The position numbers and the translations under genes were made by a program. Under the pieces are notes generated by a model. The model saw nothing but the letters and a program-made list of their open reading frames with translations. It searched no databases and was not told the origin of the DNA. From Thermoprotei archaeon (GTDB lineage Archaea > Thermoproteota > Thermoprotei > QMSL01), in NCBI GenBank assembly GCA_003650925.1, contig QMSP01000023.1, forward strand, positions 1 through 32,456: DNA of 32,456 nt. Direction: 5' to 3'. Shown here one piece after another: positions 1-8,506 of the stretch (its first letter is position 1; every line of letters begins with the position of its first letter).

Positions 1-222
1 CCAGTGAAGCCGCTGCCTGGTTATGATTTGTGGAATGAGAGCAAACAGGCTTGGAGCGTATGCTTTATCGTGATTATTCCACTCTACATCATGGCCTTGA
101 CCATGCCGCATAACATTGTGTTGTTCTTAGTAGCAAGTTTAGCTTCGATAGTAATACTCACAGCAGATCACACTTTGAGAAGGATGGGAAGGATGGGAAT
201 ACTATACAGAGTGTTCTCCTGA
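1..222 (+). CDS. C-terminal part of a small membrane protein (unrecognised)
   Basis: An open frame enters from the left edge and stops at 220-222. A GTG lies at 4-6, but the frame is open to the edge, so the true start is probably outside the window. The visible 73 residues hold two hydrophobic stretches (about residues 18-33 and 37-53 of the visible part), then a short basic tail with two Arg-Met-Gly units. I do not recognise the family. Just downstream lies a decayed gene, so this could also be a remnant. Only the hydrophobic character is seen; no function is proposed. Confidence 0.4.
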   Translation, partial: PVKPLPGYDLWNESKQAWSVCFIVIIPLYIMALTMPHNIVLFLVASLASIVILTADHTLRRMGRMGILYRVFS

Positions 223-380
223 AGAAGATACATTATTTGTCATAGCTCGTAATCCTCATTCAAGCAGGGATATCATAGCATGGCTGCGATCATAGCTGTT
301 AAGCGTATGTGAGCGCTCTCTCAGGATTAATCTCCTTCAAAATAATGAACTATCCCAACTAAGATTACTAGAGAGGTGAG

Positions 381-1366
381 GTGATGTCGAGAGTGCTCAT
401 GATAGTGATAGACCAGCTTCCTGGCCATTGGGCTAAAGAGGTTAAGGTCCTTGATAACATGCCACCTGTCAATGTGTGGGACTATGCTAGACTGGGCTTT
501 GCCAAGAATTTCCGCTTTCTTATTGAAAATGGCATCTTCTGTTTTGCATGGAATAAGGGCGAGTGTGATACGCCACATGGCATGAAGTACCTAGCAACTG
601 GTCGATATAACGCTGCTCCTTACTGGGCTAGCGTCAATGGATGGCCTTATTACCCAAGGACTCCTGATAGGCCAGGGCCCATAGGATTATTTGAGTATGC
701 TCAGCACCATGCTCCCAATCGCATAAAATCAGCTTCCTTCACCACTGACCATTGGCTTGTTCCTGGCTACTTCTTCACTCATGGATATGGACTTGCTCTC
801 TCAGGATATTTTCCTGATGAACTCATGTGGAGAAACTTCGTCATGCCTTTTCTGAGGAAGAGGAGGAATTGAGATCTAGTTCACGTGTACTTCCCAGTCA
901 TGGACTCTGTGTCATTTTGCCCAATATATCAGGAGCCTATGCCTCATCCAAGGTCATCTAAGCACGCCTACATGCTGTTCCTCGACTCTCTCTTAGGAGA
1001 GATAATTGAATACCTAGTCTACAACAAGCTATGGGAGGAGACCTACTTGATACTAGCACCGGATCATGGCTATCATGCAGGATGCTCCACAGCTCGCAAA
1101 CTATGCGCTAGAAGTGCTAACTGGTGCTGTGACCATCCTCCACCTCATGATTGTGAAGTATGGGATTTTGAGCATAATAAGAGCACAGGAAGGTATTCAG
1201 GCTGTACGAGAAGGACTTTGTTCTTGGTGTCAGGGTGCTCAAGAATGCTGAAATAATTGATGTTGCTCCTACCATAGCTGATATACTAGACATACCTTAT
1301 GATTGCGAAGGTAAATCGATCTTCAAGAGGAGGTGTGAACTCATGGACTTGAGAAGCACAGATTGA
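381..1366 (+). pseudogene. Decayed alkaline-phosphatase-superfamily phosphodiesterase/sulfatase
   Basis: The reading starts after a good ribosome-binding site (GAGAGGTGA) at GTG 381 or ATG 384 with VLMIVIDQLPG, the usual first strand of the AlkP superfamily. The frame is cut by TGA at 870-872. The same frame then continues with DLVHVYFPVMDSV and the metal-site strand LILAPDHGYHAG (around 1050-1083). Near 1230-1240 it must shift to reach the typical C-terminal VLKNAEIIDVAPTIADILDIP, ending at TGA 1364-1366. Around 842-870 another frame reads HAFSEEEEL, which suggests two compensating indels there, and the segment around 905-960 also looks scrambled. Intact, it would be about 325 residues. Long genes nearby have no such lesions, so this looks like true decay rather than poor sequence. 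Family members cleave phosphate or sulfate esters; no product is expected here unless recoding or sequencing error explains the lesions. Confidence 0.75.
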
Positions 1367-1452
1367 AGTAAGCGTGAGTAGTGCTGATGAGTTGATAGAG
1401 GTTAATAGCTAAATCTCGAATAGTTGAGAGAGAAATCCGGAGGGGTGATCGC

Positions 1453-2562
1453 TTGAGGAAGATAGGCTTCGGCGTTATTGGATGTGGTAATGTGGCTAAT
1501 AACTTCTACATGCCTTATATAGCTAAGGTCGCTAATCTGGTAGCTGTATGTGATGTCATACTTGAGAGAGCGAAGAGGTCTGCTTCACTGTGGGGAGCAA
1601 AAGAGTACTATGATGATCCTGAGAAAGTTCTTAAACACCCCGATGTGGAAGTCGTTGTCATACTGACTAGTCATGAGTCACATGCCCCTCTAGCCATAAG
1701 GGCAGCAGAGGAGGGGAAGAACTTCATATTGCAAAAGCCCATGGGCATAAGTCTCAAGGAGGCTGAGGAGATAGCAAGAGCTGTGAGGAAGAACAAGGTG
1801 AAGGCTCTGATAGAGCCCTCAGATCCCTTCTTCTCTCCTCTGGTTAGAAAGATAGAGGAGCTGATCAAGGAGGGCAAGATAGGGAGGGTGTGCTTTTTCA
1901 CTTCAAGCACTGCTCATAGTGGACCGACGTGGGGAGAATGGTTCTACAGGTGGGAGCGAGGAGGAGGGCCCATATATGACCTAGGCGTCTATGATGTGGC
2001 TAGAGCTATAAAGCTCTTCGGAGAGCCAAAGGAGCTTCACGTAGCAGCTTCGCTTGTAGTAAAGGAGAGGCTCATCATAAGGCCTGAAGAGCACACCTCA
2101 ACTATAGCTCCTGAATACTACAAGAAGTATCCAGGATCCATGTACTATCAAGGCATCAAGCCCAGCTTAAGAATAAAGCCCACAGCGCCAGACAATGTGG
2201 TCATGGTTCTCAGATTCAAGGACGATATTCTAGGAGTCATAAGGGCTAACTTTGTGACCTTTGCAGGCATGGAGTTTGGGATGAAAGTATATGGCACGGA
2301 GGCCATCGTAGAAGTTCCAAACTTCTATAGGTGCCTAATGAAGATCAGAAGAAGTGATGGGCAGGAGGAAGTGCTTGAAGAGAAGGACATAGGGGAGTTG
2401 AGACTATACTACTATGATTCAGTAGACCATACGATAGAGTGCATAGTGGAGGATAAGGAGCCTCTTCCATCGGTCGAGTGGGGCTTAAAGATCATGAAGG
2501 TGCTTGCTAAAGCTCATGAACTGAGCGTAAAAGGAGGGGGATATGAGAAATTCTCCGAGTAG
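1453..2562 (+). CDS. Gfo/Idh/MocA family oxidoreductase
   Basis: A 369-residue NAD(P)-dependent sugar or cyclitol dehydrogenase. The N-terminal Rossmann domain begins at once with FGVIGCGNVANNF (GxGxxA type, residues 5-17), and QKPMGISLKEAEEI (about residue 95) is the family's (E)KP motif. The C-terminal half is the alpha/beta substrate domain, with the GGGPIYDLGVYDVARAI helix that carries conserved acidic residues. The start is TTG 1453: GGAGGGGTGATC sits directly before it, and the GTG inside that site is out of frame. The length is normal for the family. It opens the glycan cluster and converges on an isomerase-like gene at 2601, so a role in making or modifying a sugar for the surface glycan, or in sugar catabolism, is an inference. 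The exact substrate cannot be told. Confidence 0.9.
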   Translation: MRKIGFGVIGCGNVANNFYMPYIAKVANLVAVCDVILERAKRSASLWGAKEYYDDPEKVLKHPDVEVVVILTSHESHAPLAIRAAEEGKNFILQKPMGISLKEAEEIARAVRKNKVKALIEPSDPFFSPLVRKIEELIKEGKIGRVCFFTSSTAHSGPTWGEWFYRWERGGGPIYDLGVYDVARAIKLFGEPKELHVAASLVVKERLIIRPEEHTSTIAPEYYKKYPGSMYYQGIKPSLRIKPTAPDNVVMVLRFKDDILGVIRANFVTFAGMEFGMKVYGTEAIVEVPNFYRCLMKIRRSDGQEEVLEEKDIGELRLYYYDSVDHTIECIVEDKEPLPSVEWGLKIMKVLAKAHELSVKGGGYEKFSE

Positions 2563-2600
2563 CCAGATCTCTAAGGGACGAACCCCATAGGAATCTCTCG

Positions 2601-3386
2601 CTAGCGACTTAGAAGCTTTCTCATACACTTCACTATCTTGGGCACAGCTTCCATGGGATCCTCCTTGCCCTCATATTCTATGGATATCACTCCCTTGTAT
2701 CCAGCCTTTCTACATATATCAAACACCTTCGAATAATCTATGTTCTTATCCCCCCTCTCCTCATCGACCTCTAGCACTTTAGCGTGAACATGAGCAGAAT
2801 ATTGAATTGTCTGCTCTATTTTGTCATACAACTTCTCATCTATGCCAAAGTTTCCTGTATCGAGATTCAGCCTAAGGAAGGGAGAATTGACCTGCTCTAT
2901 TATGTACTTGATATCCTCAGGCGTAGCTGCTGCTCCATGTGCATCATGGTTCTCGATAGCGAGTACAACTCCCATTTCCTCAGCATATCTACATACTCGC
3001 CTGAAGGAGTCCACAGCAAGGTCAAGAGCCTTGGCCTTGTCAATCTTCTCAGGTATTGTACCAGCAAATACCCTCACCACATAGGCGCCAAGGTAGACGG
3101 CTACGTCAATACCTCTCCTTACATATTCCTCTTGCAGCTTTCTCTCGAAGGGGTTGAGGAGGCAGAAGTTGTTATTAATCGAGTAAGATGAGAGATAAAG
3201 CCCATAATCTAAGAGATCTCTCTTGACCTCTCTAAGCGTTGTGAAATCGGTGCTCTCGAAATATATATCCAACAATTCTACAGCGTCAAGCTCTAGCCTA
3301 TAGGCCTCCTTTATAAAGTCCTTTATGCTTATGTGATGCTTGCTAAGAAGCTCATGATATGAATAGGCTGAGCAACCAAGGCGCAT
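2601..3386 (-). CDS. Sugar phosphate isomerase/epimerase family (xylose-isomerase-like TIM barrel)
   Basis: A 261-residue AP-endonuclease-2-type TIM barrel. Visible are LGCSAYSY at the first strand, LDAVELLDIYFE, VVLAIENHDAHGAA (metal-binding Glu and His), LRLNLDTGNFG (metal Asp), AHVHAKV and the last strand VISIEYEGKEDP with its metal Glu. These residues normally bind a divalent metal that drives keto/aldo isomerisation or epimerisation. The start ATG 3386 follows GGGAG at good spacing. It is tail-to-tail with the Gfo/Idh/MocA gene, a pairing common in sugar catabolic and inositol-type loci. It is head-to-head with the glycosyltransferase at 3503, leaving a 116-bp gap that should hold both promoters. 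The substrate is not identifiable. Confidence 0.88.
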   Translation of the reverse strand: MRLGCSAYSYHELLSKHHISIKDFIKEAYRLELDAVELLDIYFESTDFTTLREVKRDLLDYGLYLSSYSINNNFCLLNPFERKLQEEYVRRGIDVAVYLGAYVVRVFAGTIPEKIDKAKALDLAVDSFRRVCRYAEEMGVVLAIENHDAHGAAATPEDIKYIIEQVNSPFLRLNLDTGNFGIDEKLYDKIEQTIQYSAHVHAKVLEVDEERGDKNIDYSKVFDICRKAGYKGVISIEYEGKEDPMEAVPKIVKCMRKLLSR

Positions 3387-3502
3387 GTAACTCCCGAGCT
3401 AACTCTAGGAGCTTGCCTTAGATAAAAGTGTTGTCAAGTCTCTTAGACTTATAGCTATCACAGCACTGATCAAGAATAGAGTGCAATATATGGTGTGACT
3501 GC

Positions 3503-4699
3503 ATGAAGATAACAGTCATAGAAGCTGATATGACAAAGGTGGGAGGAGGGCAGCTCATAGCCTTAGAGGCCATAAGGGCTTTTAGAGATGTAGGATGGGA
3601 TGTGACACTAGTTACAGCAGCTATGGGCAAGGGCGTGCTTGAGGCCTTTGGCACACTGCCGAAAGGAGTTGAAGTTGTGGAGATTGCACCAAGTCTAAGG
3701 AAGTTTAGGCTGTACAAGAATATGATAGTCGGAGTGTATGGTGAAGTCATTGATAGTGATGTAGTGTTCAACGTCTATGGAACCTACCCATTCTGGCCTC
3801 CTTCAGGAAAGGTATTGGTGTACATACATTTCCCCTTCAAGGTATATGATAGAGCACCGAGGAACCCTTTGTGGAGGCTATACGCATCACCTCAGGCCTT
3901 AAATGAAGCTCTTAGAAGGCTTTCTTTAAAGCGAAGGATATACTTGACTAACTCAAGGTTTACAGCATGGGCTTTCATCAGGAGAAGAGGCTCAGCTCCC
4001 ATATATGTCCTATATCCTCCCGTGAAGCCCCTAAGGCCTAGCAAAACTAAGGAAGACATCATTGTAAGTCTGGGAAGAATAAGTCCTGAGAAGAATCAGC
4101 TTGAGCAGCTACTCATAGCTAAAGTCATGAGAGAGAAAGGCATGAAGTTCGACCTGTTCATCATGGGGTCTCTGGACAAGAGCTCAAGAAAGTGCATGCA
4201 ATACTATGAGCTGCTTATGAGGAAGATGTCTGCGTGGAACCTTAAGGGACGTGTTGAGATCCTAGCTAACGTATCAAGAAGGGACATGGAGGAGATAGTG
4301 GGAAGAGCCAAGGTCATGCTTCATACATATAAATTCCACTTAAAGGATCTTGGCACCATAGGAGAACACTTCGGTATAGCTGTTGCTGAGTGCATGAGTG
4401 CAGGGGCTATTCCCATAGTGCCAGCTGTGCCGAGCGGCGTTTGGTGGGATATCCTTGAGAGGGGTAGATATGGCTATGGATATCATAGTATAGCTGAGTG
4501 TGCTAGCAAGATAGGCATGATAATCAAGAGCTGGAGCGACCATGAGCTGCTATCTCGAGAGTGCATTAGGCGAGCAGGAATGTATTCATTTGAGAGGTTC
4601 AGAAAAGAGATCGTTAAGGTAGTGAGGAAAGTTTCAGAGGAGGCCAAGTACATCAGTGAGCCACAGAGATTCTCCATGAGTGTAAGCATAGGAGTGTGA
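3503..4699 (+). CDS. Glycosyltransferase, GT4 (GT-B fold), ALG11-like
   Basis: 398 residues. The N-terminal Rossmann-like half opens with ITVIEADMTKVGGGQLIALEA (Gly-rich acceptor loop). The linker YVLYPPVKP leads to the donor half IIVSLGRISPEKNQLEQ. The EX7E nucleotide-sugar motif is E288/E296 (GEHFGIAVAE). VYIHFPFKVYDR (about residues 106-117) recalls ALG11-type mannosyltransferases, which elongate lipid-linked glycans on the cytosolic face; that specificity is inference. The start ATG 3503 has GGTGTGAC just upstream. The gene is followed after 7 bp by the AlkP-like gene, so they are probably co-transcribed. No membrane segment is evident, so the enzyme should be cytosolic and peripheral. 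Confidence 0.9.
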   Translation: MKITVIEADMTKVGGGQLIALEAIRAFRDVGWDVTLVTAAMGKGVLEAFGTLPKGVEVVEIAPSLRKFRLYKNMIVGVYGEVIDSDVVFNVYGTYPFWPPSGKVLVYIHFPFKVYDRAPRNPLWRLYASPQALNEALRRLSLKRRIYLTNSRFTAWAFIRRRGSAPIYVLYPPVKPLRPSKTKEDIIVSLGRISPEKNQLEQLLIAKVMREKGMKFDLFIMGSLDKSSRKCMQYYELLMRKMSAWNLKGRVEILANVSRRDMEEIVGRAKVMLHTYKFHLKDLGTIGEHFGIAVAECMSAGAIPIVPAVPSGVWWDILERGRYGYGYHSIAECASKIGMIIKSWSDHELLSRECIRRAGMYSFERFRKEIVKVVRKVSEEAKYISEPQRFSMSVSIGV

Positions 4700-4706
4700 T
4701 TGCACG

Positions 4707-5531
4707 ATGAAGAGTCAGAGAGAGTTAATCTATGATTACTTCAAGGAGAGGAAAAGGCTTCTCATCATACTTGATGCATGTCGACCTGACTTCCTATTGA
4801 ATTATCTAGGTGTCCTTGATGAGTTTGAGGTAAGCTTTGAGAGAGTAATATCCTCAGGGAGTAACACAAATGAATGGTTAACAAGGACTTTCACTGAGCC
4901 TATGGATGTAGTGTATGTTACAGCTAATCCATGGAGTAGAGTAGTGCTTAGGGATAAAAGTGTATTTAAAGCTCTAGTTGATGTCTCAGCCAGATTTTGG
5001 GATAAGGAGCTTGGAACTGTAAGAGCTGAATATGTTAACCTGATGGCTTTAAGATATCTGCTAAGAGGAGAGAACATTATGGTTCACTACATGCAACCTC
5101 ATGCACCTTTTGTGTGTAAGACGTGGTTAAGAGGCACCTATACAGGGCCTATAGCAGCTGCCAAGACGATATACCGTCTTGCCTCGAGAAGCTTGAGGGC
5201 TAGAAGAGAGTTTATTCGAGCTTACGCCAAGAATCTAGTCTATGTGCTTAAAGTCGCCAAAAAGCTCATACGCTCAGCTCTAAGGTTCAACTATAGGATT
5301 GTGCTTACATCAGACCACTCAGAGCTCATGGGCGTATATGCTCCTATCAAGACCTTGAAGAGAGCACCAAAGGATAACATAGGCAGATTCATGAAGAGGT
5401 GGGTTCCATATGCCATAGGATACCTCTGGGTTGTTGGTCATCCTAGTGAGTGGGGAGGTGAGCTTCTTGAAGTTCCATGGGTTGAAATAAAGGGCTTTAG
5501 ACGCATACTAGGTCTAGAGCTCTCACATTAA
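4707..5531 (+). CDS. AlkP-superfamily (sulfatase-like) protein of glycan locus
   Basis: 274 residues. LLIILDACRPDFL (residues 18-30) is the first strand of the sulfatase/AlkP fold with metal-site Asp23. SGSNTNEW (50-57) occupies the place of the catalytic Ser/Thr. VHYMQPHAPF (126-135) and VLTSDHSELMG (199-209, Asp203/His204) match the remaining metal-binding loops (compare DHGE in LTA-synthase and sulfatase relatives). No signal peptide or transmembrane helix is visible, so it is probably cytosolic or membrane-peripheral. It is shorter than typical sulfatases (400 or more). The start ATG 4707 lies 7 bp after the preceding glycosyltransferase, with GGAGTGTGAT upstream. Likely roles are removing or transferring a phosphate, sulfate or phospho-alcohol on a glycan. 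The fold assignment is fairly sure; the reaction is not. Confidence 0.7.
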   Translation: MKSQRELIYDYFKERKRLLIILDACRPDFLLNYLGVLDEFEVSFERVISSGSNTNEWLTRTFTEPMDVVYVTANPWSRVVLRDKSVFKALVDVSARFWDKELGTVRAEYVNLMALRYLLRGENIMVHYMQPHAPFVCKTWLRGTYTGPIAAAKTIYRLASRSLRARREFIRAYAKNLVYVLKVAKKLIRSALRFNYRIVLTSDHSELMGVYAPIKTLKRAPKDNIGRFMKRWVPYAIGYLWVVGHPSEWGGELLEVPWVEIKGFRRILGLELSH

Positions 5532-5602
5532 GTCCTGGGCAGATAGCTTGAGTGAGGAAGGATAATGTGTAGGAAGCATGACTTCACAGTGATTATACAT
5601 CA

Positions 5603-5640
5603 ATTATTTAAACGTCTAGACATTAAGTCTAACCAAGAGT
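5603..5640 (+). promoter_or_regulatory. Promoter of the GT2 gene with a small inverted repeat
   Basis: ATTATTTAAA at 5603-5612 fits an archaeal box A about 26 bp before a start site near 5634, giving an almost leaderless mRNA for the ATG at 5641. TAGAC-attaa-GTCTA at 5617-5631 is a 5-bp inverted repeat between box A and the likely start site, a position where repressors act. Confidence 0.5.
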
Positions 5641-6426
5641 ATGAAGGTCACTGTAATAACTCCACTATATGGGCATGACCATAGGGCTCGAGAGGCCTTC
5701 AGAAAACTCCTTTTGAGCATGATAAGGGAGAGGCCTAGTGAATGGATAGTAGTATATGATGATACAGCGCTATGGATCGAAACTGAGAAGGTTCCTGGCT
5801 TTATGAAGCTGGTTAGATCTCCTGATGTAAGACAGGCTCATAAGAAGAATATAGCTCTCAATATGGCTCAAGGCGACATCATAGTCTTCATAGATGCAGA
5901 TCAAGAGGCTGAGAAAGGGCTATTGAGCGAGATCAGACAGCTCTTTGAGAGAGGAGCTGATGTGGTTATCATACCTGAGAGATTTGGAAGCCCTAGGAGC
6001 TACTTCGAGCTATGCTACTTCACGATACGCGAGTTATATTGGTTACTCGTTGAAGGCATACCTCGTGCTTTTAGAAAAGAGCTTGTGGAGGACATCAGGT
6101 TCAGACCATCACTACATTATGCTGAGGACATAGAGTTCTGGCGGGAGCTGAGGAATAGGTACAGGGATATAAAAGTATTCAAAACAAGGAGGTTTCTTAT
6201 CCACAACGAAACCTTTAGCTTTACGAAGATGATGAGGAAGATCATTGCCTCATCAAGAGCAAAGAAAGCCATGAGGTACAGAGAGGGGAAGAAGACCTTC
6301 GTGAGACAGAGGTTCGTTTATTTGCTTGTGAAAAAGATCGCTGAGGAGCCATGGCTTATACCAGGCGTAGTATTGCTCTTGCTGATGAGGTCTATTTTGA
6401 GGAGAGTAATTCTTCGTATATCCTAG
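5641..6426 (+). CDS. Glycosyltransferase family 2 (GT-A fold)
   Basis: 261 residues. The GT-A nucleotide-binding start VTVITPLYGHDHRAREAF is followed by the conserved stretch QAHKKNIALNMAQGDIIVFIDAD. DAD at 85-87 is the DXD metal/nucleotide-sugar motif. HYAEDIEFWREL (near residue 160) supplies the ED acid of the catalytic site. A hydrophobic C-terminal helix (WLIPGVVLLLLM) could anchor the protein to the membrane. Translation is probably near-leaderless from the box A at 5603. The last 35 bp overlap the end of the opposite-strand GT4 gene (6392-6426). It should add a sugar to a lipid carrier or a growing glycan; donor and linkage are unknown. Confidence 0.88.
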   Translation: MKVTVITPLYGHDHRAREAFRKLLLSMIRERPSEWIVVYDDTALWIETEKVPGFMKLVRSPDVRQAHKKNIALNMAQGDIIVFIDADQEAEKGLLSEIRQLFERGADVVIIPERFGSPRSYFELCYFTIRELYWLLVEGIPRAFRKELVEDIRFRPSLHYAEDIEFWRELRNRYRDIKVFKTRRFLIHNETFSFTKMMRKIIASSRAKKAMRYREGKKTFVRQRFVYLLVKKIAEEPWLIPGVVLLLLMRSILRRVILRIS

Positions 6427-7507
6427 CTATGAGCTCAGCCTCTCTCCTCCAAGTAAAGAGCGACTCAACTCTTCTTCTACCAGCTCTTCCCATCCTCTCA
6501 GCCTTCTCATAATCCTTAAGGAGTTCAATCAGCCTACTGGCTATGGAGTTCACATCTCTCGGCTCAACTAGGTATCCTGTTACGCCATCTATGACTATCT
6601 CCGAGGGGCCACCTGCTCTTGTAGCCACGACAGGCCTTGCAGAAGCCATGGCCTCAAGGATAACAGCTCCAAAGGGCTCGAATGTAGAGCATAGAATGAA
6701 AACTCGACAGCAAGAGTACACTTTAGGCAGAGCCTCATGAGCTACTCTGCCCTTGAACATAACATGATCTTCAAGGTTCATTTCATGAACCTTATCCCTT
6801 AGAGCTTGTTCATAGGGACCACTACCCACTACAACAAGCTTTGCACTGGGGACTTCCCTCAATATGATAGGCATGGCCTCAATGACAAACTGTACTCCTT
6901 TCTCCTCTTCAAGTCTACAGACAGTGAGTATTATGGGCTCTGATGGCAAGGGTGATGGTGTGAATCTATCTATATCAACGCCTCGAGGGACTATGGCTAT
7001 CTTATCTAAAGGAACCTCGTACTCTCTAGCTACTATTCTTGCCATAGCCTTGCTAGCAACTATCACGCGATCTGAAGACTGGCAAGCCTTCCTCTCCATG
7101 TACCATGCCATCATCCTAAATGGCTTCAGCTTTGCTATAAAGCCTATGGGACTCTTTATTCCTAGGGGCATCATCCTTGAGGATAGTTGAGAATGTACCC
7201 AGGGTATGGTCTTTTTTATCCTAACCATAGAGAAACCTGTTGTTGAAAAAGTATGGACTAGATCAAAGTCCTCTTTATCCATGAGAGAAGCGAGCTGCTT
7301 GGGATTAGGAAAGAGCGCCGTTCCTCTCACTCTAAAGTACTTCATCTTGACGTAGCGGGGATTACCTTCTTGCTCAACATCAGTGTTCACGAAAAATACT
7401 TCATGACCCATCACGGCAAGTTCCATGGCCACTCTCTGTACGTGGACGTCCCCACCAAAGGCTTTAGGGTTTGTTTCATGATATCTCCCTATGATTAGAA
7501 TTTTCAT
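6392..7507 (-). CDS. Glycosyltransferase, GT4
   Basis: 371 residues with a full GT-B layout. The acceptor domain starts MKILIIGRYH with the Gly-rich FGGDVHVQRVAMEL. IAIVPRGVDIDRF is the linker. The donor domain has ILTVCRLEEEKGVQFVIEAM, LVVVGSGPYEQAL and the EX7E motif E277/E285 (EPFGAVILE), followed by PVVATRAGGPSEIV. The start ATG 7507 overlaps the stop of the upstream GT4 gene by ATGA, so the two are translationally coupled. The 3' end runs 35 bp into the convergent GT2 gene. It is expected to be cytosolic, acting on lipid-linked glycan. The nearest specificities in this family are mannosyl/glucosyltransferases, but the donor cannot be read. Confidence 0.92.
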   Translation of the reverse strand: MKILIIGRYHETNPKAFGGDVHVQRVAMELAVMGHEVFFVNTDVEQEGNPRYVKMKYFRVRGTALFPNPKQLASLMDKEDFDLVHTFSTTGFSMVRIKKTIPWVHSQLSSRMMPLGIKSPIGFIAKLKPFRMMAWYMERKACQSSDRVIVASKAMARIVAREYEVPLDKIAIVPRGVDIDRFTPSPLPSEPIILTVCRLEEEKGVQFVIEAMPIILREVPSAKLVVVGSGPYEQALRDKVHEMNLEDHVMFKGRVAHEALPKVYSCCRVFILCSTFEPFGAVILEAMASARPVVATRAGGPSEIVIDGVTGYLVEPRDVNSIASRLIELLKDYEKAERMGRAGRRRVESLFTWRREAELIARIYEELLSSK

Positions 7508-8475
7508 CTGATGCCCTCCTTTAGCAGCTTATACATCTCAAGCATCTTCTCTGCACATTGCCTCCAGCTGAACATGTTCTCAATGCGCTTGCGAGCTGCC
7601 TTTAGGTCTATCAGGTCAGGGTTCTTAAGGATAGCCTCTATTTTATCAGCAAAGTCCTTTACATCGCCGGGTCTTGCGTAGAGGGCATAAGGGCCAGCTA
7701 CCTCTCTTATCGCAGGTATATCGCTTACTACAACAGGGACTTGACAGCTAAGAGCTTCTGCTGTTACAAAAGAAAAGCCTTCTCCCTCCTCTATCATGGT
7801 TGGCACCACTACAACTGATGCCATATTATAGAACCTAACCAGCTCATCATCGCTGAGGCCTCCAGATACTCTAACCTCAAAGCTAACTTTTCTTCTCCTA
7901 AGCTCTTCAACTATGTGAGGGAATATGCTTGCTTTATATTTTGCCATTCTCCCCACATAGGCTACTATGGGCGTACTAGGCTTTTCAACCTTCAGAGGTC
8001 TGAACTTCTGAGTATCAACACCATTATGAACTACGTGAATCTTCTCCTCCTCAACATTGAGTCTATTGACGAGCTGTTCAGCTATAGCTCTAGTAGGTGT
8101 GGTTATCAGGTCAGCTTTCTCGATGGCCTTAACTTGTAGTCGTGCTCTGAACCTGTAGAGACGCTGAGGGCCTAGGTCGTGGACCGTTAGAACATAGTTC
8201 CGCTTTGCCATGATGGCTGGAAGTGCAGCTCTAAAGTTCCCTGCATGGACTACGTCATATTTGCTTTTCAATAGCTTGAAGGAGGCTGAGGCTATGCCTA
8301 TTGAAGTGCCTATCCATCTCATCCTCCTAGCTACTGTGATTACGTCCACGTCCAAGCCTAGGTCTTTGAGTCTAGGCACTAGCTCACATGCCCACCTATT
8401 CACTCCTCCTATGGGGTACTTGGGATTGTATATTGGCACCACTAGGGCTACTTTCAAAGCTCTAAGCCTCTGCAC
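7504..8475 (-). CDS. Glycosyltransferase, GT4 (compact)
   Basis: 323 residues. The acceptor domain is VALVVPIYNPKYPIGGVNRWACELVPRL. HVVHNGVDTQKFRP is the linker. The donor domain is VAYVGRMAKYKASIFPHIVEEL, with EX7E at E232/E240 (EGFSFVTAE) and CQVPVVVSDIPAIREVAG. It is shorter than most GT4 enzymes because the loops of the acceptor half are reduced. It lies between the flippase gene (31-bp gap) and the next GT4 (ATGA overlap), all on the minus strand, so one operon flippase-GT4-GT4 is likely. Context points to a glycan that is built on a lipid and flipped by the adjacent transporter. Confidence 0.9.
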   Translation of the reverse strand: MQRLRALKVALVVPIYNPKYPIGGVNRWACELVPRLKDLGLDVDVITVARRMRWIGTSIGIASASFKLLKSKYDVVHAGNFRAALPAIMAKRNYVLTVHDLGPQRLYRFRARLQVKAIEKADLITTPTRAIAEQLVNRLNVEEEKIHVVHNGVDTQKFRPLKVEKPSTPIVAYVGRMAKYKASIFPHIVEELRRRKVSFEVRVSGGLSDDELVRFYNMASVVVVPTMIEEGEGFSFVTAEALSCQVPVVVSDIPAIREVAGPYALYARPGDVKDFADKIEAILKNPDLIDLKAARKRIENMFSWRQCAEKMLEMYKLLKEGIR

Positions 8476-8506
8476 TCTTCTTTTAAATAGATACTCGCAT
8501 AACTAG

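Noticed and set aside
381-872. Independent 163-residue protein
   Set aside because: The same frame continues after the TGA with conserved AlkP strands, so it is the front of a broken gene, not a complete one.
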